Shown piece by piece: positions 32,923 through 42,729 of a stretch of 64,000 bases of DNA. A model generated the notes under the pieces. It had not been told where the DNA came from, ran no database searches, and saw only the letters and a program-made list of their open reading frames with translations. The stretch comes from Neovahlkampfia damariscottae (Eukaryota; Heterolobosea; Selenaionea; Neovahlkampfiida; Neovahlkampfiidae). A program made the position numbers and the translations under genes. Where the stretch lies: positions 1-64,000 of the forward strand of contig JABLTG010000100.1 of the NCBI GenBank assembly GCA_016618085.1. The letters are read 5' to 3'. Position 1 is the first letter of the stretch; every line of letters begins with the position of its first letter.

Positions 32923-33771
32923 ATGAAGTCAATCATTATTCTCGTTCTTGCTCTCATTGCTTTTACTTCTGCTCACGTTTGTAAAGCTGAAGGAGACCCT
33001 CACTATAGAACATTTGGAGGTCGTGCGTTTAACTTCTATGCTACAGGAGAATTCGTACTCTTCAAAAGAAACGGATTTACTTGTAACACAAGATTAAGAC
33101 AATCAAACAGACACTGGAGAGGAAGATCATTAAACGTTGGTGTTGCTTGTAAATACCGCGGAGTTCATTTTGAAATGGACGTTGAAAAATCAATCAAGTC
33201 ATACCTCAACCACAGAAAATTCAGAGGTTCAAAAACTGTTAGAGGAGTTCAAGTTTCATTCTCAGGAAGAAACTTCACATTCAAATCAAAAGATATGCGT
33301 ATGACAGGTAGAATCAACAGAGTTTCATCAGGAAATGTCAAAAATTATTTGAACCTTTATGTTTACTCACATCACTCAGGTGCTTCAGGACTTTGTCAAG
33401 GACAACAAACAAAAGCTAGAAGAACTCTCTTCTATCATGGAAAAGCTCCAAGATTCCATTTTGGACACAAAAGAAGAATCAGCCACAAATGGTTAAAATT
33501 TGGAAGACGTATCTGTGCTCGTAGATTTAAATTTGGATCATTCTCATACAGATCATGTGTTACTGATGTTGCTGCTTCCAAAAGAAGAGGAATCGCTCGT
33601 CAATACTCAAAATTCAAACGTTTGGTTAAAAGAAAATTCAAAAAAGTTTGTTTTGGAGGAAAATGTCATTTCTTGAACATCAGAAGATTAAAAAGAAAAC
33701 TCAAAAGTACAGCTGGAAGAGTTTATGCTGCTACAAGAAGATTCAGAACTAGAAGAATTAGAAGAATTTAA
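32923..33771 (+). CDS. small secreted von Willebrand factor type D (VWD) protein
   Basis: Single exon, 282 residues. A signal peptide (MKSIIILVLALIAFTSA) is followed at once by the VWD hallmark CKAEGDPHYRTFGGRAFNFY and ATGEFVLFK. VWD domains are found in extracellular proteins, including mucins, von Willebrand factor and the C-terminal part of vitellogenin. The protein is very rich in Arg, Lys and His, especially the last 80 residues (FKRLVKRKFKKV, RRLKRKLKS, RRFRTRRIRRI), so it should be strongly cationic. It lies next to the vitellogenin-like gene and shares its secretion signal and basic character. Codon use is slightly more GC-rich than neighbours (GTC, CTC, TAC), suggesting high expression. 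I took the ATG that opens the signal peptide; an open frame extends upstream. Confidence 0.8.
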   Translation: MKSIIILVLALIAFTSAHVCKAEGDPHYRTFGGRAFNFYATGEFVLFKRNGFTCNTRLRQSNRHWRGRSLNVGVACKYRGVHFEMDVEKSIKSYLNHRKFRGSKTVRGVQVSFSGRNFTFKSKDMRMTGRINRVSSGNVKNYLNLYVYSHHSGASGLCQGQQTKARRTLFYHGKAPRFHFGHKRRISHKWLKFGRRICARRFKFGSFSYRSCVTDVAASKRRGIARQYSKFKRLVKRKFKKVCFGGKCHFLNIRRLKRKLKSTAGRVYAATRRFRTRRIRRI

Positions 33772-33874
33772 AAACCTTAAATTCTCAATAGAAAAAATAA
33801 TAAATAATTTATATTTTTCAAACCAATTTCTTTTTTATTTTCCAATCATAATTGATTTATTTGAAAGGAAGTTG

Positions 33875-35005
33875 ATGATTAGGAGTTTTTTTGAAAGTAT
33901 ATTTCCAACAGAAAAGAATCATGGCTGTGTTGAGTCTTTGACAGCAGATGCAAAAGTCACCATAACAATAAAAAAAGCAGATTTCCAACAGAATATTTTT
34001 CCTTGTTACATAAAAATTTCAAATTCTAAAGAAGATTTATTGATATCCTCAAATTCGTATACTTTAAACTGGAATCAAAAACTTTCTTTGTCAGCAAAAT
34101 TTATTCTTTTGACTTTTCAGTTTTGTGAATGGGACTAAAGACCAACAGGTGTTAAAGTTCACAGTTTGGCAAAATTCAAAATTTATAGGTGATGGAATAT
34201 ATTATTATGACTATAATTTTGAATCTGTTGTTGGGAAGCAAATTATGATTCATGATACAATTTCAAAGAAGACAATTGGGAATTTATCAATAGAAATCAT
34301 GTCTGAAGATTTAAAAACTTTAAGGATAGATCTAGCGAAAAAAATATATTTTAGTTACATATTAGACAGTTTGTTTCATTAACATTCAAAATTTTAGGAA
34401 ATGACTTGCAAAATGGGTTAATCAAAAATAAGATGAATGAAATGCAAGATTTACAACTTAACAAAGAAATATTCGAAAAAATTAATGAAGAAGGTATTAT
34501 TATATCAGAAAATCAACAGATTGGTTTGAAAATTTCAAAAAATGATCAAATCTTGTCAATCAATTCCATCGATTTCAGAGAATCATTCAAATCTGGTTTT
34601 AAACTCACCTTGTCAGTTTTTGTTTCAGAAAATGACTTAAAAGAAGATTCTATGATATTTTCATTCGGGAATCAAACATTTATACAAATAGGTGTCTCTC
34701 TTTTTTCTTTTCATTTGCTCTCATCAAATGATAAAATTCAAAAGTTCCCAAGTTCACAAGATCAATTTTCATTGAAAAATTATTATCAAGTGAACAAATG
34801 GAATGAAAGAAATATAGTATTTAACGCATTTCAAAATAAATTAGAACAATTTGTCAATGGAAAGAACATCCCAGTAGATAGAATTGTTGACTTCAAAGTT
34901 TTAGAGAATTTGATCTCTATTTTGGCAATTGGGAAACCTCTTCAATTGAAATATGATGGAAATATTTTCGAGGGACATATTTCAAATGTCCATTGCTCAA
35001 ATTAA
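33875..35005 (+). CDS. C2 + LamG-like protein, paralogue 1
   Basis: Three exons: 33875..34089, 34121..34368 and 34398..35005 (356 residues; introns 31 and 29 nt, first donor GTCAGC). Residues ~25-150 fit a C2 domain: VTITIKKADF, then YTLNWNQKLSFFVNGTKDQQ and VLKFTVWQNSKFIGDG. Residues ~165-350 fit a laminin-G/concanavalin-like jelly roll (FKLTLSVFVSEND, YYQVNKWNERNIVFNAFQNK, LEQFVNG, GHISNVHC). No signal peptide was seen, so it may be cytosolic and bind membranes through C2. It is the most divergent of four related genes within 9 kb. CCAATCA at 33842-33848 lies upstream. Confidence 0.6.
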
Positions 35006-35051
35006 ATTTTGTGTTTTTTTGACGTTGGAGAATTTTTTTTGTCCAATCACA

Positions 35052-36142
35052 ATGAAAATTTTTTTTTGTTCTCCTGATAATGAAGATACTGGTGGTCCTG
35101 ACATATTCAAAGAATTAGATGAACATAAACAAAGATCATCACTGTTATTGAGCGATACGACTATCTTCAAGAGATATAAATTGAAAATAGAAAAAATAAT
35201 AATGTTGAAAGAACAACAAGAAAAAAAAATTAAATTTTCTGTTGAAAATCAAGAAACTGAATACATAGTAAAATTAGAAAGAGAATTTGACAATTTTGAA
35301 TTGTTAGACAAAAATTATATTTTTTTTAACATTAACAGGTATCCAAATTTTTTGGAGAATAATTATTTATTTGTTGATGACATTAAGATTGAGATTGAAA
35401 ATTTAAATGGAAAAAAAGAAATTATAATTGAAGATATGTTCAAAATCAACTTAAATTTAGAGATTTGTTTTGTCAAAGAAAAAGTTTTTTCTTTTGAAAA
35501 GTCATCTGAAAATTTTTCTTTCAAAGATCATTCGTCAAATGAATTTCATTTGATTTTTAAAAATTTAGAAGAAAAATCATCTGTAGAAAGTATCAAAGAA
35601 TATGAAAATTCCAGTAGTGTGCTATTTACTGGTTATGATTTCATTGAATGCTTGAATCATGATCTTTTTGTTTCAACATATGAAATATCTTTCTTGTTTA
35701 AATTTAAATTATCTGATGAATTGAAAGATTTACCACTGTGGACAACTAATGAAAAGGAAGTTATAATATCAACATTTTATTGTTCCATCATCCAAAAAAA
35801 TAATGTTGAAATTTCCACAAAAGATGAAACAAATAAGGATGACTTTCTTTTTCAATTGAATCAAGTTTACAAAAAAAATGATTGGAATACAAAAATTGTA
35901 ACATATTCAAGCTCAACATTAAAAGAGTATTATAATGGAATTTTATTTTCAAATTTGAAAATTGATAATTCTCAACCTATCAAAGACACCATAAACGTAA
36001 GATAAAAAAATTCATTTTTGACACTAAAAAGTTTTGTATAGGTGCTTTGAATGATGTAGATTTCATTGGATTTCGTGGATTAATTTCAAATATTCAAATT
36101 TTCAATTATGTCTTGTCGAAAGAAGAAATTCAAAAAATCTAA
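35052..36142 (+). CDS. C2 + LamG-like protein, paralogue 2
   Basis: Two exons, 35052..35996 and 36032..36142 (351 residues; 35-nt intron). It starts 46 bases after paralogue 1 ends, with CCAATCA at 35043-35049 in between. The C2-like half is acidic. The jelly-roll half has the family's features: a strand STYEISFLFKFKL, the DWNTKIVTYSSSTLKEYYNG hairpin, and a last exon reading CIGALNDVDFIGFRGLISNI then QIFNYVLSKEEI. The acceptor was chosen by aligning this exon with the paralogues (IGSEVNDCDF, IGAIADDLDF). The lectin-like role is inference. Confidence 0.6.
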
Positions 36143-36164
36143 TTAAAATCTTTTCGAGGAGAGT

Positions 36165-37349
36165 TTATTGAATATTCAATTCTTTAATTAAATTTGAATA
36201 TCTTTTTCTGACAAATTCTTTCATACCTTCTATCATATTGAACCAAGTCAATTCAGGTTTCAAAAATGGATTGGTATGATGTGGAGTCAGATAATCAATA
36301 TACAATCTATTCATATATTCTTTACGTATTTCTTGAAATAAAAATGATTGAAGTTGACTGATTCTTTCAATAAGTTTGCTGTTTGCGTTGAAAATTCTCT
36401 TGATTACCAAAATCAATTTCTCACGATAGATCTTCATGAAAAGAGGTGATTTTAATATTCTACCTGTTAGTACAACAAATTTTTCTTTATCATTGCTAAA
36501 TGAATGGAATGACCAATTTAATGCAGTTGTATCTGCCCAATCTTTGAATTTAGAATTTCTCATTTTTTTCCTCTGAAAACTCCAAGTAGTATCATAAGGA
36601 ATAAATTCGAATTTACCAGTTTCAGGGTTTTTATAGATATAATAATTATGATATCCAAAGGAATATGAATCTGTTGTGCATGTGCAAGCTTCAATTGCCA
36701 AATAAGTCAAGAATCTTTCGACATCCAATACTTTTGTGATTTCAGATTCAAAATTTCTTGAAGAGTTGATTTTTTTGATTAAATCTAACAAATCTAAATA
36801 GTTTGTTGAATTTCCTGATTTTTGATCATACACTGGGGCACGAAATCCCATTCTTTCTGCGGTGAAATCTTTATAGATTTGTGGATCATCTCCTTTGTAA
36901 GTTAAACTTGCTGAGACCATTCTTCCTTGGTATAAGCTTCCATAATCCTCATTATATCTTGCACTGATAAAATCTTGATCAACTTCTTCACCAATCCAAT
37001 ACAATGAAAATTTGACATCGTTGATGTACAACATTGCAAAAGTGCTTCTTTGACTTGGAATTTTGAATGATCTATGCATGTCAAATGGTATCACATATCT
37101 TGTACCAAACCCATTTTCACCGGAAGTTTTTAAAGACACTTTTTTAATCCCAAAGAAATCGTTATTTGCAAATTTCATTTTGAAATTCTTCACCAACAAA
37201 AATCTACCAGAATTTCCTTTTATTCTGATTTTACTATTGTCCATTTTTATTATTTTATTACCATTACTGAATGTTAAATTCATTGAAACCCATTTATTGG
37301 TGAAAGCACGAGTTGGATTTATCATTCGTAAGTAATGAGAATTCTTCAT
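36165..37349 (-). CDS. CotH-family kinase-like protein, probably lacking its N-terminus
   Basis: Open frame of 394 residues. CotH proteins are atypical kinases first known from Bacillus spore coats and also found in Mucorales and amoebae. The family pattern is visible: KIRIKGNSGRF (like 'R.RGNSS'), then the ASPEs-type nucleotide region, LTYLAIEACTCTTDSYSFGY with HNYYIYKNPETGKFEFIPYD and TTWSF, where the conserved 'GKFEFIPYDTTW' holds the metal-binding Asp. There is no signal peptide and the first ~30 residues of the domain are missing. An EGF-containing frame lies immediately upstream on the same strand, but no GT donor near it can join the two with an intron of usual size. Confidence 0.6.
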   Translation of the reverse strand: MKNSHYLRMINPTRAFTNKWVSMNLTFSNGNKIIKMDNSKIRIKGNSGRFLLVKNFKMKFANNDFFGIKKVSLKTSGENGFGTRYVIPFDMHRSFKIPSQRSTFAMLYINDVKFSLYWIGEEVDQDFISARYNEDYGSLYQGRMVSASLTYKGDDPQIYKDFTAERMGFRAPVYDQKSGNSTNYLDLLDLIKKINSSRNFESEITKVLDVERFLTYLAIEACTCTTDSYSFGYHNYYIYKNPETGKFEFIPYDTTWSFQRKKMRNSKFKDWADTTALNWSFHSFSNDKEKFVVLTGRILKSPLFMKIYREKLILVIKRIFNANSKLIERISQLQSFLFQEIRKEYMNRLYIDYLTPHHTNPFLKPELTWFNMIEGMKEFVRKRYSNLIKELNIQ

Positions 37350-37654
37350 TTGAACTCTAAAAATTGAAATTGAAGAAAGGTTAAATAAAGGATGATTATC
37401 TTGTATATTTCATTTTTTGAGTAGTATTCTCTGTTATCTTGTCTATTTTCTCCATATGGCAGTGGTGAAAAATTTGGTATTTTTGTACTGCAATCAGAGC
37501 CTGTGTATCCATGATTGCATTGACAGAAATGTTCATTATTAAATATTTTGTAAAAACCTTTTCCAGAACATGTATTTTCTGGACATTTTACAGAACCACA
37601 GTCCTTTCCTTTCCAACCTTCATGACCAGTGTTAAAGGATGAAAATTTATTCAT
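37346..37654 (-). pseudogene. EGF-like fragment upstream of the CotH frame
   Basis: The 102-residue frame starts mid-EGF (TGHEGWKGKDC) and has one complete EGF-like repeat (CPENTCSGKGFYKIFNNEHF, then CQCNHGYTGSDC) before degenerating into a hydrophobic frame. EGF + CotH is a plausible extracellular architecture, so this is probably the 5' remnant of the CotH gene. It lacks a signal peptide. Its ATG overlaps the stop codon of the upstream gene (ATGA) with no room for a promoter or CCAAT element, consistent with truncation by rearrangement. Confidence 0.45.
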
Positions 37655-39510
37655 TGTTCACATTTTTTCTTTTTTTTGAATTCCACACCAACACCTGAAT
37701 AAACAATAAGTGATTTTGTTGAAAATCCACCAAATCCACCAAAACCACTGTTTTCATTTTTTCTCTTTTCTACTAATTGCATTCTTTTGTTTACCAATTT
37801 TCCACTTTTATTTGCGAGTCCAAATGGATCAATAACATCACGATATAACTCACCTGTTTCAAGATTTGATACTGTCCCTTTCAAAGTTGTTCCTTCTAAA
37901 GATATTGATATTGGAACAAGTTTTAATTCAAGATTACCAGACTCTTTCAATATTGAATAAATGATGTGATCATTTCTTTGCAAATATGATGCATTTATTG
38001 GGTTTGGATTTTCATACACTCCTGGTAACACAACCAATTCCTTTTGTTGTTGTTGTAATGAATTGAAAAAATTATATGACATAGTAGAAACTTTTTTTGT
38101 TAAAAAAAATAGAGGGAGTATTTTTGCAACCTCTTCTCCATGTGAAATTTTAAGTGGAGTTTCAATTTTTGATTTTGATGATAAATCAATTTTTAAAAAT
38201 ACTTCATATCCAGTTTCTATTTTTTCAAATGAAAATTCTTCATAATTCGTTAAGAAAATATATTTTGGTTGTAAATTTTCATAGGTACAAGTAAAATCTT
38301 TTTTGAAGTTTTCATTATTTTTATCAATCAAATTAAACTCTCCTCCTTTAAAAACAGATGGAATGAAAATTAATAATGTTCCTAATTCATCATTAGATTT
38401 AAATTTAAAGTCATTTCCTTCTTGTAGTAAAATCAATGAATCCAATTTTCCTTCAATTTCTTCCGCATTTTGAAAATAAATTTTTCTCATTTCATTCAAA
38501 ATTGAAGATACTTTTGAATTTGAAATATCAAATTTTTTTGATAATAATTTAACTTTATCAATTGGAGCTTCATAATGATTTTTCTTTTTTTCAAAAAATG
38601 AAAGTGTTTCATTGTTTTCTGTGAACGGAATTGATAAAAATTTTTCACAAATTGAAACACAAGGTAATGAAAAAAAGTCACCAAAACAAAAACTGAAGCA
38701 TGAATAACTAGTAAAAGAATCATTTTTTGGATCATTTTCATCTTCTAAATTTGAATAAAAAATATCATGTAAGATTCTTTCTTTATGTTCTGAATTTAAT
38801 TTCATATGCTGTCTAAAATTCTCTGCATAATGCTTGACATCATTTTGAATCATTTGTAATCTCAAACCCAAATCAAATAAAGTTAGACTTTCTTGAAATC
38901 GTATTTCCCATTTTTGTTGTTCTTCTGTGGATAATTCTTCAAATTCAATGACAGGAACAATTGGCTGTTGTTGGTTCATGAATCCTTGTTGTGGGTTTCT
39001 ATTTTCATGTGTGTAAAAATCTTTTACATTTGATTGAGGAATTAAACCAAAACCATGATGGAATTTTGTTTGTTTATCAATGTAGTCTTGAACTTTTTGG
39101 TCATAGTCAAAATAAATATCTTCAGCTTCACATTGTTCACATATAGTATTTATTCCTTTTATTCCTCCAAATAGTCCTCCTCCATCACCTGCTCCAGTGT
39201 TGACTTCAAAATAATTGTCGCACTTCTTGCAATAATAAAATTCATATTTTTTGAGTTCTTCTGGTATTTGAATTTCTATGATAGATTTTTCATATTTTTT
39301 TGCTTCTTCTTCATACTTTTCTTTTTCTTCTTTTGAAAGTGCTTTGTATTGTTTCAAACAGTTCTTGGTGTCTTTGTCAGTATAGTTTTCGTACAAGTAA
39401 AGGAAAAGTCCTGACATTGGTTTTGCAAGAGATATTTCTTTTTCTATATCAAAAGTGGAACGAGGTTCAGGTACACCTCCAAAACCTCCAAAATTTCCTT
39501 GATTGAACAT
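37651..39510 (-). CDS. HMG-like / zinc-ribbon protein with degenerate 2OG-oxygenase fold
   Basis: Single exon, 619 residues, from the ATG at 39508-39510, which abuts a CCAATC element at 39511-39516. Residues ~20-85 resemble an HMG box (KPMSGLFLYLYENY and YKALSKEEKEKYEEEAKKYE). A CxxC...CxxC zinc ribbon follows (YYCKKCDNYF, CEQCEAEDIY). Around residue 360 comes a block typical of protist and fungal 2OG-Fe(II) oxygenase-like proteins: GTLLIFIPSVFKGGEFNLID, matching 'GTLVV.LPS.F.GGEL'. The place where relatives have YSDCEHEV (metal-binding His) reads TNYEEFSFEKIETGYEV, so the metal site seems lost. The end (YSGVGVEFKKK) looks natural. A non-catalytic chromatin or regulatory role is inference. 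Confidence 0.5.
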   Translation of the reverse strand: MFNQGNFGGFGGVPEPRSTFDIEKEISLAKPMSGLFLYLYENYTDKDTKNCLKQYKALSKEEKEKYEEEAKKYEKSIIEIQIPEELKKYEFYYCKKCDNYFEVNTGAGDGGGLFGGIKGINTICEQCEAEDIYFDYDQKVQDYIDKQTKFHHGFGLIPQSNVKDFYTHENRNPQQGFMNQQQPIVPVIEFEELSTEEQQKWEIRFQESLTLFDLGLRLQMIQNDVKHYAENFRQHMKLNSEHKERILHDIFYSNLEDENDPKNDSFTSYSCFSFCFGDFFSLPCVSICEKFLSIPFTENNETLSFFEKKKNHYEAPIDKVKLLSKKFDISNSKVSSILNEMRKIYFQNAEEIEGKLDSLILLQEGNDFKFKSNDELGTLLIFIPSVFKGGEFNLIDKNNENFKKDFTCTYENLQPKYIFLTNYEEFSFEKIETGYEVFLKIDLSSKSKIETPLKISHGEEVAKILPLFFLTKKVSTMSYNFFNSLQQQQKELVVLPGVYENPNPINASYLQRNDHIIYSILKESGNLELKLVPISISLEGTTLKGTVSNLETGELYRDVIDPFGLANKSGKLVNKRMQLVEKRKNENSGFGGFGGFSTKSLIVYSGVGVEFKKKKKCEQ

Positions 39511-39530
39511 GATTGGTTTGAATAATTCCA

Positions 39531-39537
39531 CCAATCA
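39531..39537. promoter_or_regulatory. CCAATCA element between divergent genes
   Basis: CCAATCA lies 21 bases beyond the minus-strand ATG (39510) and 31 bases before the plus-strand ATG (39568). With GATTGG at 39511-39516 it forms an inverted pair in the short divergent interval. Confidence 0.45.
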
Positions 39538-39567
39538 TTTTAATCTTGGCTGAACGTTATCAGTAAG

Positions 39568-40807
39568 ATGGAGAAGAAGCCTTCTTTTTTGAAAAAAGTT
39601 GGAAGTTTTTATAAATCCAAATTATCACAATATATGGATGATGATGTTGACACCATTCCATTGAAAGTTACAAGTAAAAAAAAAAAAAGTGTTAAACAAA
39701 AGGTGCCGAGGTTCTGATAGATTTAAAAAGTGTAAAATATGTAAAAAGAGAACTAAATGATGAATTATTTCTCAAATGCATTCTTGATGATCCAAACAAT
39801 ACAACTAAAAAAAAAATTCATCTACTCAACCAAAACAAGGAAGTACTGAAAATGTATGTGTTAATTTTTTTGACAAAATATATTTTAGTGATGTTATGTT
39901 TGTTAGAAAATCAAATTTAGAAATTCTAATTTCCAATGCTCATAATAAAACAATGATCAACTTTGCAAGAAAAATTCCACTTGAGGAATTAATCCTATAC
40001 AAGAAAAATGAATTTCAACAGATATTTAAAAATGAAAAACTTGAAGTTGTAATAGAATTTTCCGTTCAATTGATACCAATGATTGAAAAAGAAATGATTG
40101 TTTTTTATGATTTTAGAGGAAAATTTTTTGATTCAATTGAGGATTATTCAGGAAGAGGAATTAATGCAAAGATAAAAAATTTGCAAACCTTTAATGTACA
40201 AAAGATAAAAGGACCAAAATCAAGTTTTTACAAATATTTCATTTTTGACAATTTTCTTATAGAAATACCTGCAGGAAGATTCAATGGATTGAATTTTTTA
40301 GATTTATTTTTTAATCCTTTAGAAGGGTACTCAGAATTTTCAATTTCATTTTGGTTCAAAAATTCTCCAGAACACCCACAAAAAGAATTTCCCATAATTT
40401 CGACATTAGAAAAAATGAGAGGATTTGTAATTGGTAACTTTTATTCAACATTCACAATGAATGATAATTCAAAGCTAAAATTTCAATTTGAAGACGAAAA
40501 TGAAAAACAATTTTTCATCACAGAAATTTATAAAATCAAAGATTGGAATCATAAAGTTGTAACTTTCAATGGCAGTGTAATAACTGAATACTTCAATGGA
40601 ATTAAAACAAACTCAAAAGAAGTTGGTAGGATATATATGTCATCTGGAAAAAAGGTATTAATTTGAAACTTCTAACTCCTTTAGATGTTAATTGGTTCTG
40701 AAGTTAATGATTGCGATTTTACTGGTTATCAAGGAGATTTAACAGAAATTAGAATGTACAACTACTGCTTGCAATTTGAAGAAATAAATAATTTATATGA
40801 ACTCTAA
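39568..40807 (+). CDS. C2 + LamG-like protein, paralogue 3
   Basis: Four exons: 39568..39673, 39703..39853, 39889..40654 and 40685..40807 (381 residues; introns 29, 35 and 30 nt). A short basic leader (MEKKPSFLKKVGSFYKSK) precedes a C2-like domain (AEVLIDLKSVKYVKRELNDE). The jelly roll starts near residue 185 and holds the family signature AGRFNGLNFLDLFFNPLEGY, then FSISFWFKN, DWNHKVVTFNGSVITEYFNG, and a final exon ending MYNYCLQFEEINNLYEL. The AGRFNGLN...NPLEG signature is shared almost exactly with paralogue 4. Confidence 0.65.
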
Positions 40808-40881
40808 AAAATTCTATTTGAGAATTTGAAAAGTGGTGTTTCTTTTTGACCAATAAAAATTACTCCTTCTTGACCTGATTG

Positions 40882-42097
40882 ATGAGTTTTTTCAGGAAGA
40901 GGTTTCAATCTGTGAGTGTTGAATACAATTATGGATCAAGTAACAGTCAAAGTGCTGAAGAAATTATTGATGCTTTTGGAGACAAAAATAATTATGTTAA
41001 AATTTGTTATGAAGTTCAAATTACAAACATAGAAGCTGAATTTTTTTTTCCAGACAATGAAATAAATCCAACACTTAAATTTATATTAGATGAACCAGAG
41101 AGTACCAAAAAATCAACAAAAGTTATAAAGGAGTGCGCAAAACCGAGATGGAAAGATTTTTTTAATTTGTAATTTTTTTTTTTTTAAAAAACAAAGTGAA
41201 TGTACATTTTTAAAAGGAACAAACCTGCTGATAACTGCTTTTAATGATAATTTACTTGTCAGTTCTGCTAAAATTTCTCTACTTGATTTTCCAGTTGGAG
41301 ATTCAAAAAGATTTGATGTAGATATTTACAATTTAAAAAAAACAACCGAAAAAATAGGATCTGTATCATTTGAAGGACAGATTGAAAGAACAAGAAAAGC
41401 TGAGTTAATTGCTCATTGGAATTTCAAAGGTAATTTTAGAAGAAATGGATTTGTAACTGATGTTACACCTTACGGAATGACAGCATTTTGTAAAGCTTTA
41501 GATGAAGATGTAAATGATGTAGAAGTTGTACCAGGAATGAAAAAAGGTTATCAAGCTGGTCGATTCAATGGATTAAATTATTTGGAATGCAATCACAATC
41601 CTTTAGAGGGCTTTCCTGAATTCACCATTGTAATTTGGTTTTATCTTGAGGATTGGCGTCTTGATTATCCACTGGTTTCAACCTTTGAAACAAATTCAAA
41701 AAACAAAAAAGAAGGATATTCGATCTTGGGATTAAATTCAAAATTTTACGATACCAAACAAAACGCAATTGAATTGGATCACTCAGATGAGATAGAAAAA
41801 GAATTTTTATATCAAGATGTCTTTAATTTGAAAGATTGGAATTCCAAAATTATCACTTATTCTGGTGCCGAAATGAAAGAATATATAAATGGGATTTGTG
41901 TAAACACTTTAAAAATGAATCGAGAAATTCTGACTTCTGGAAAAAAGGTTTGTTATTTGATGTGAACTAAATTTGAAAAATAGTTTGTGATAGGGGCAAT
42001 TGCGGATGATTTGGACTTCAGAGGGCTGAAAGGAAAAATTTGTGAAGTCAAACTTTACAATCATGTAGTATCACCTCAAGATGCAATCGTAGAATAA
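40882..42097 (+). CDS. C2 + LamG-like protein, paralogue 4
   Basis: Three exons: 40882..41168, 41197..41947 and 41984..42097 (383 residues; introns 28 and 36 nt). The C2 half contains CAKPRWKDFFNFECTFLKGT then NLLITAFNDNLLVSSAKISL, the classical 'P.W...F.F......L...V.D' layout. The jelly-roll half holds AGRFNGLNYLECNHNPLEGF, FTIVIWFYLEDW, DWNSKIITYSGAEMKEYING and a last exon FVIGAIADDLDFRGLKG. The first acceptor was chosen because only that AG keeps the C2 strand in frame. CCAAT at 40850-40854 lies 28 bases before the AT of the start. Confidence 0.65.
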
Positions 42098-42205
42098 AAA
42101 TAATCATTGATTTACATCTTGTTTTTTTTTCAATTTTAATTTTGAACCTTCACATTTTTGACCTATAAAATCAGGTTCCAAACTGAAGTAAAAAAACTCA
42201 ACAAG

Positions 42206-42646
42206 ATGAGGAGAGATACTGCAAAACATGGAAAGAAATATAAAACAGGAAAAACTATTAAATACTGTGCTCCTTGTCAACATTCTATTTGTGAAGATGC
42301 TGTTTGTGGTCTAATTGTCACACAAGACAACAAAATTGTTTCTCTGAACAAAAGAAAAAATTGGGAAATTTTGAAAAATTTAAAACAAGATCCAACTCAA
42401 AGAAGGTCTGAAGAATTTTTTGTAAATGATGTAAAATATGAAGTGGTTGCTCCTGTATGGAGAGTCAAAAAAACTCATGATTGTGGTTTAATTATTTTTC
42501 CACAAAAAGAAAAAGAAAATTATCAACAAAGAAAAGCTTGTCCTTCAAAAACTGCTTTTGATGGGAATTATTCAGTGAGAGAGAAAAATCGAAAAAAATT
42601 TGGACAACAAAATTTAAAACTTGATTTTTCGATTAAAAACTGGTAA
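42206..42646 (+). CDS. hypothetical basic protein with conserved-looking Cys/His residues
   Basis: Single exon, 146 residues from the first ATG. It has a basic head (MRRDTAKHGKKYKTGKT), a Cys/His cluster IKYCAPCQHSICEDAVCG followed by strands LIVTQDNKIVSLNK, then KYEVVAPVWRVKKTHDCGLI. The cluster could bind zinc. No family was recognised. It is one of the few genes without a CCAAT element; GACCTATAAAATCAGG about 25 bases upstream may stand in for it. Confidence 0.5.
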   Translation: MRRDTAKHGKKYKTGKTIKYCAPCQHSICEDAVCGLIVTQDNKIVSLNKRKNWEILKNLKQDPTQRRSEEFFVNDVKYEVVAPVWRVKKTHDCGLIIFPQKEKENYQQRKACPSKTAFDGNYSVREKNRKKFGQQNLKLDFSIKNW

Positions 42647-42706
42647 AAATAAAATTTCAAATTTTAAGAAAATTTATTTGTTCCATTTTTTGCTGTTTTT
42701 ATTTGT

Positions 42707-42713
42707 CCAATCA
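42707..42713 (+). promoter_or_regulatory. CCAATCA element before the DUF4246 gene
   Basis: CCAATCA lies 16 bases upstream of the ATG at 42730, followed by a T-rich run, in the arrangement typical for this window. Confidence 0.45.
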
Positions 42714-42729
42714 TTTTTTTTTTGCTAAA

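Noticed and set aside
37651-37654. ATGA overlap read as a bacterial-style operon junction
   Set aside because: The surroundings are intron-rich eukaryotic genes with individual CCAAT elements; the overlap is better explained by truncation.
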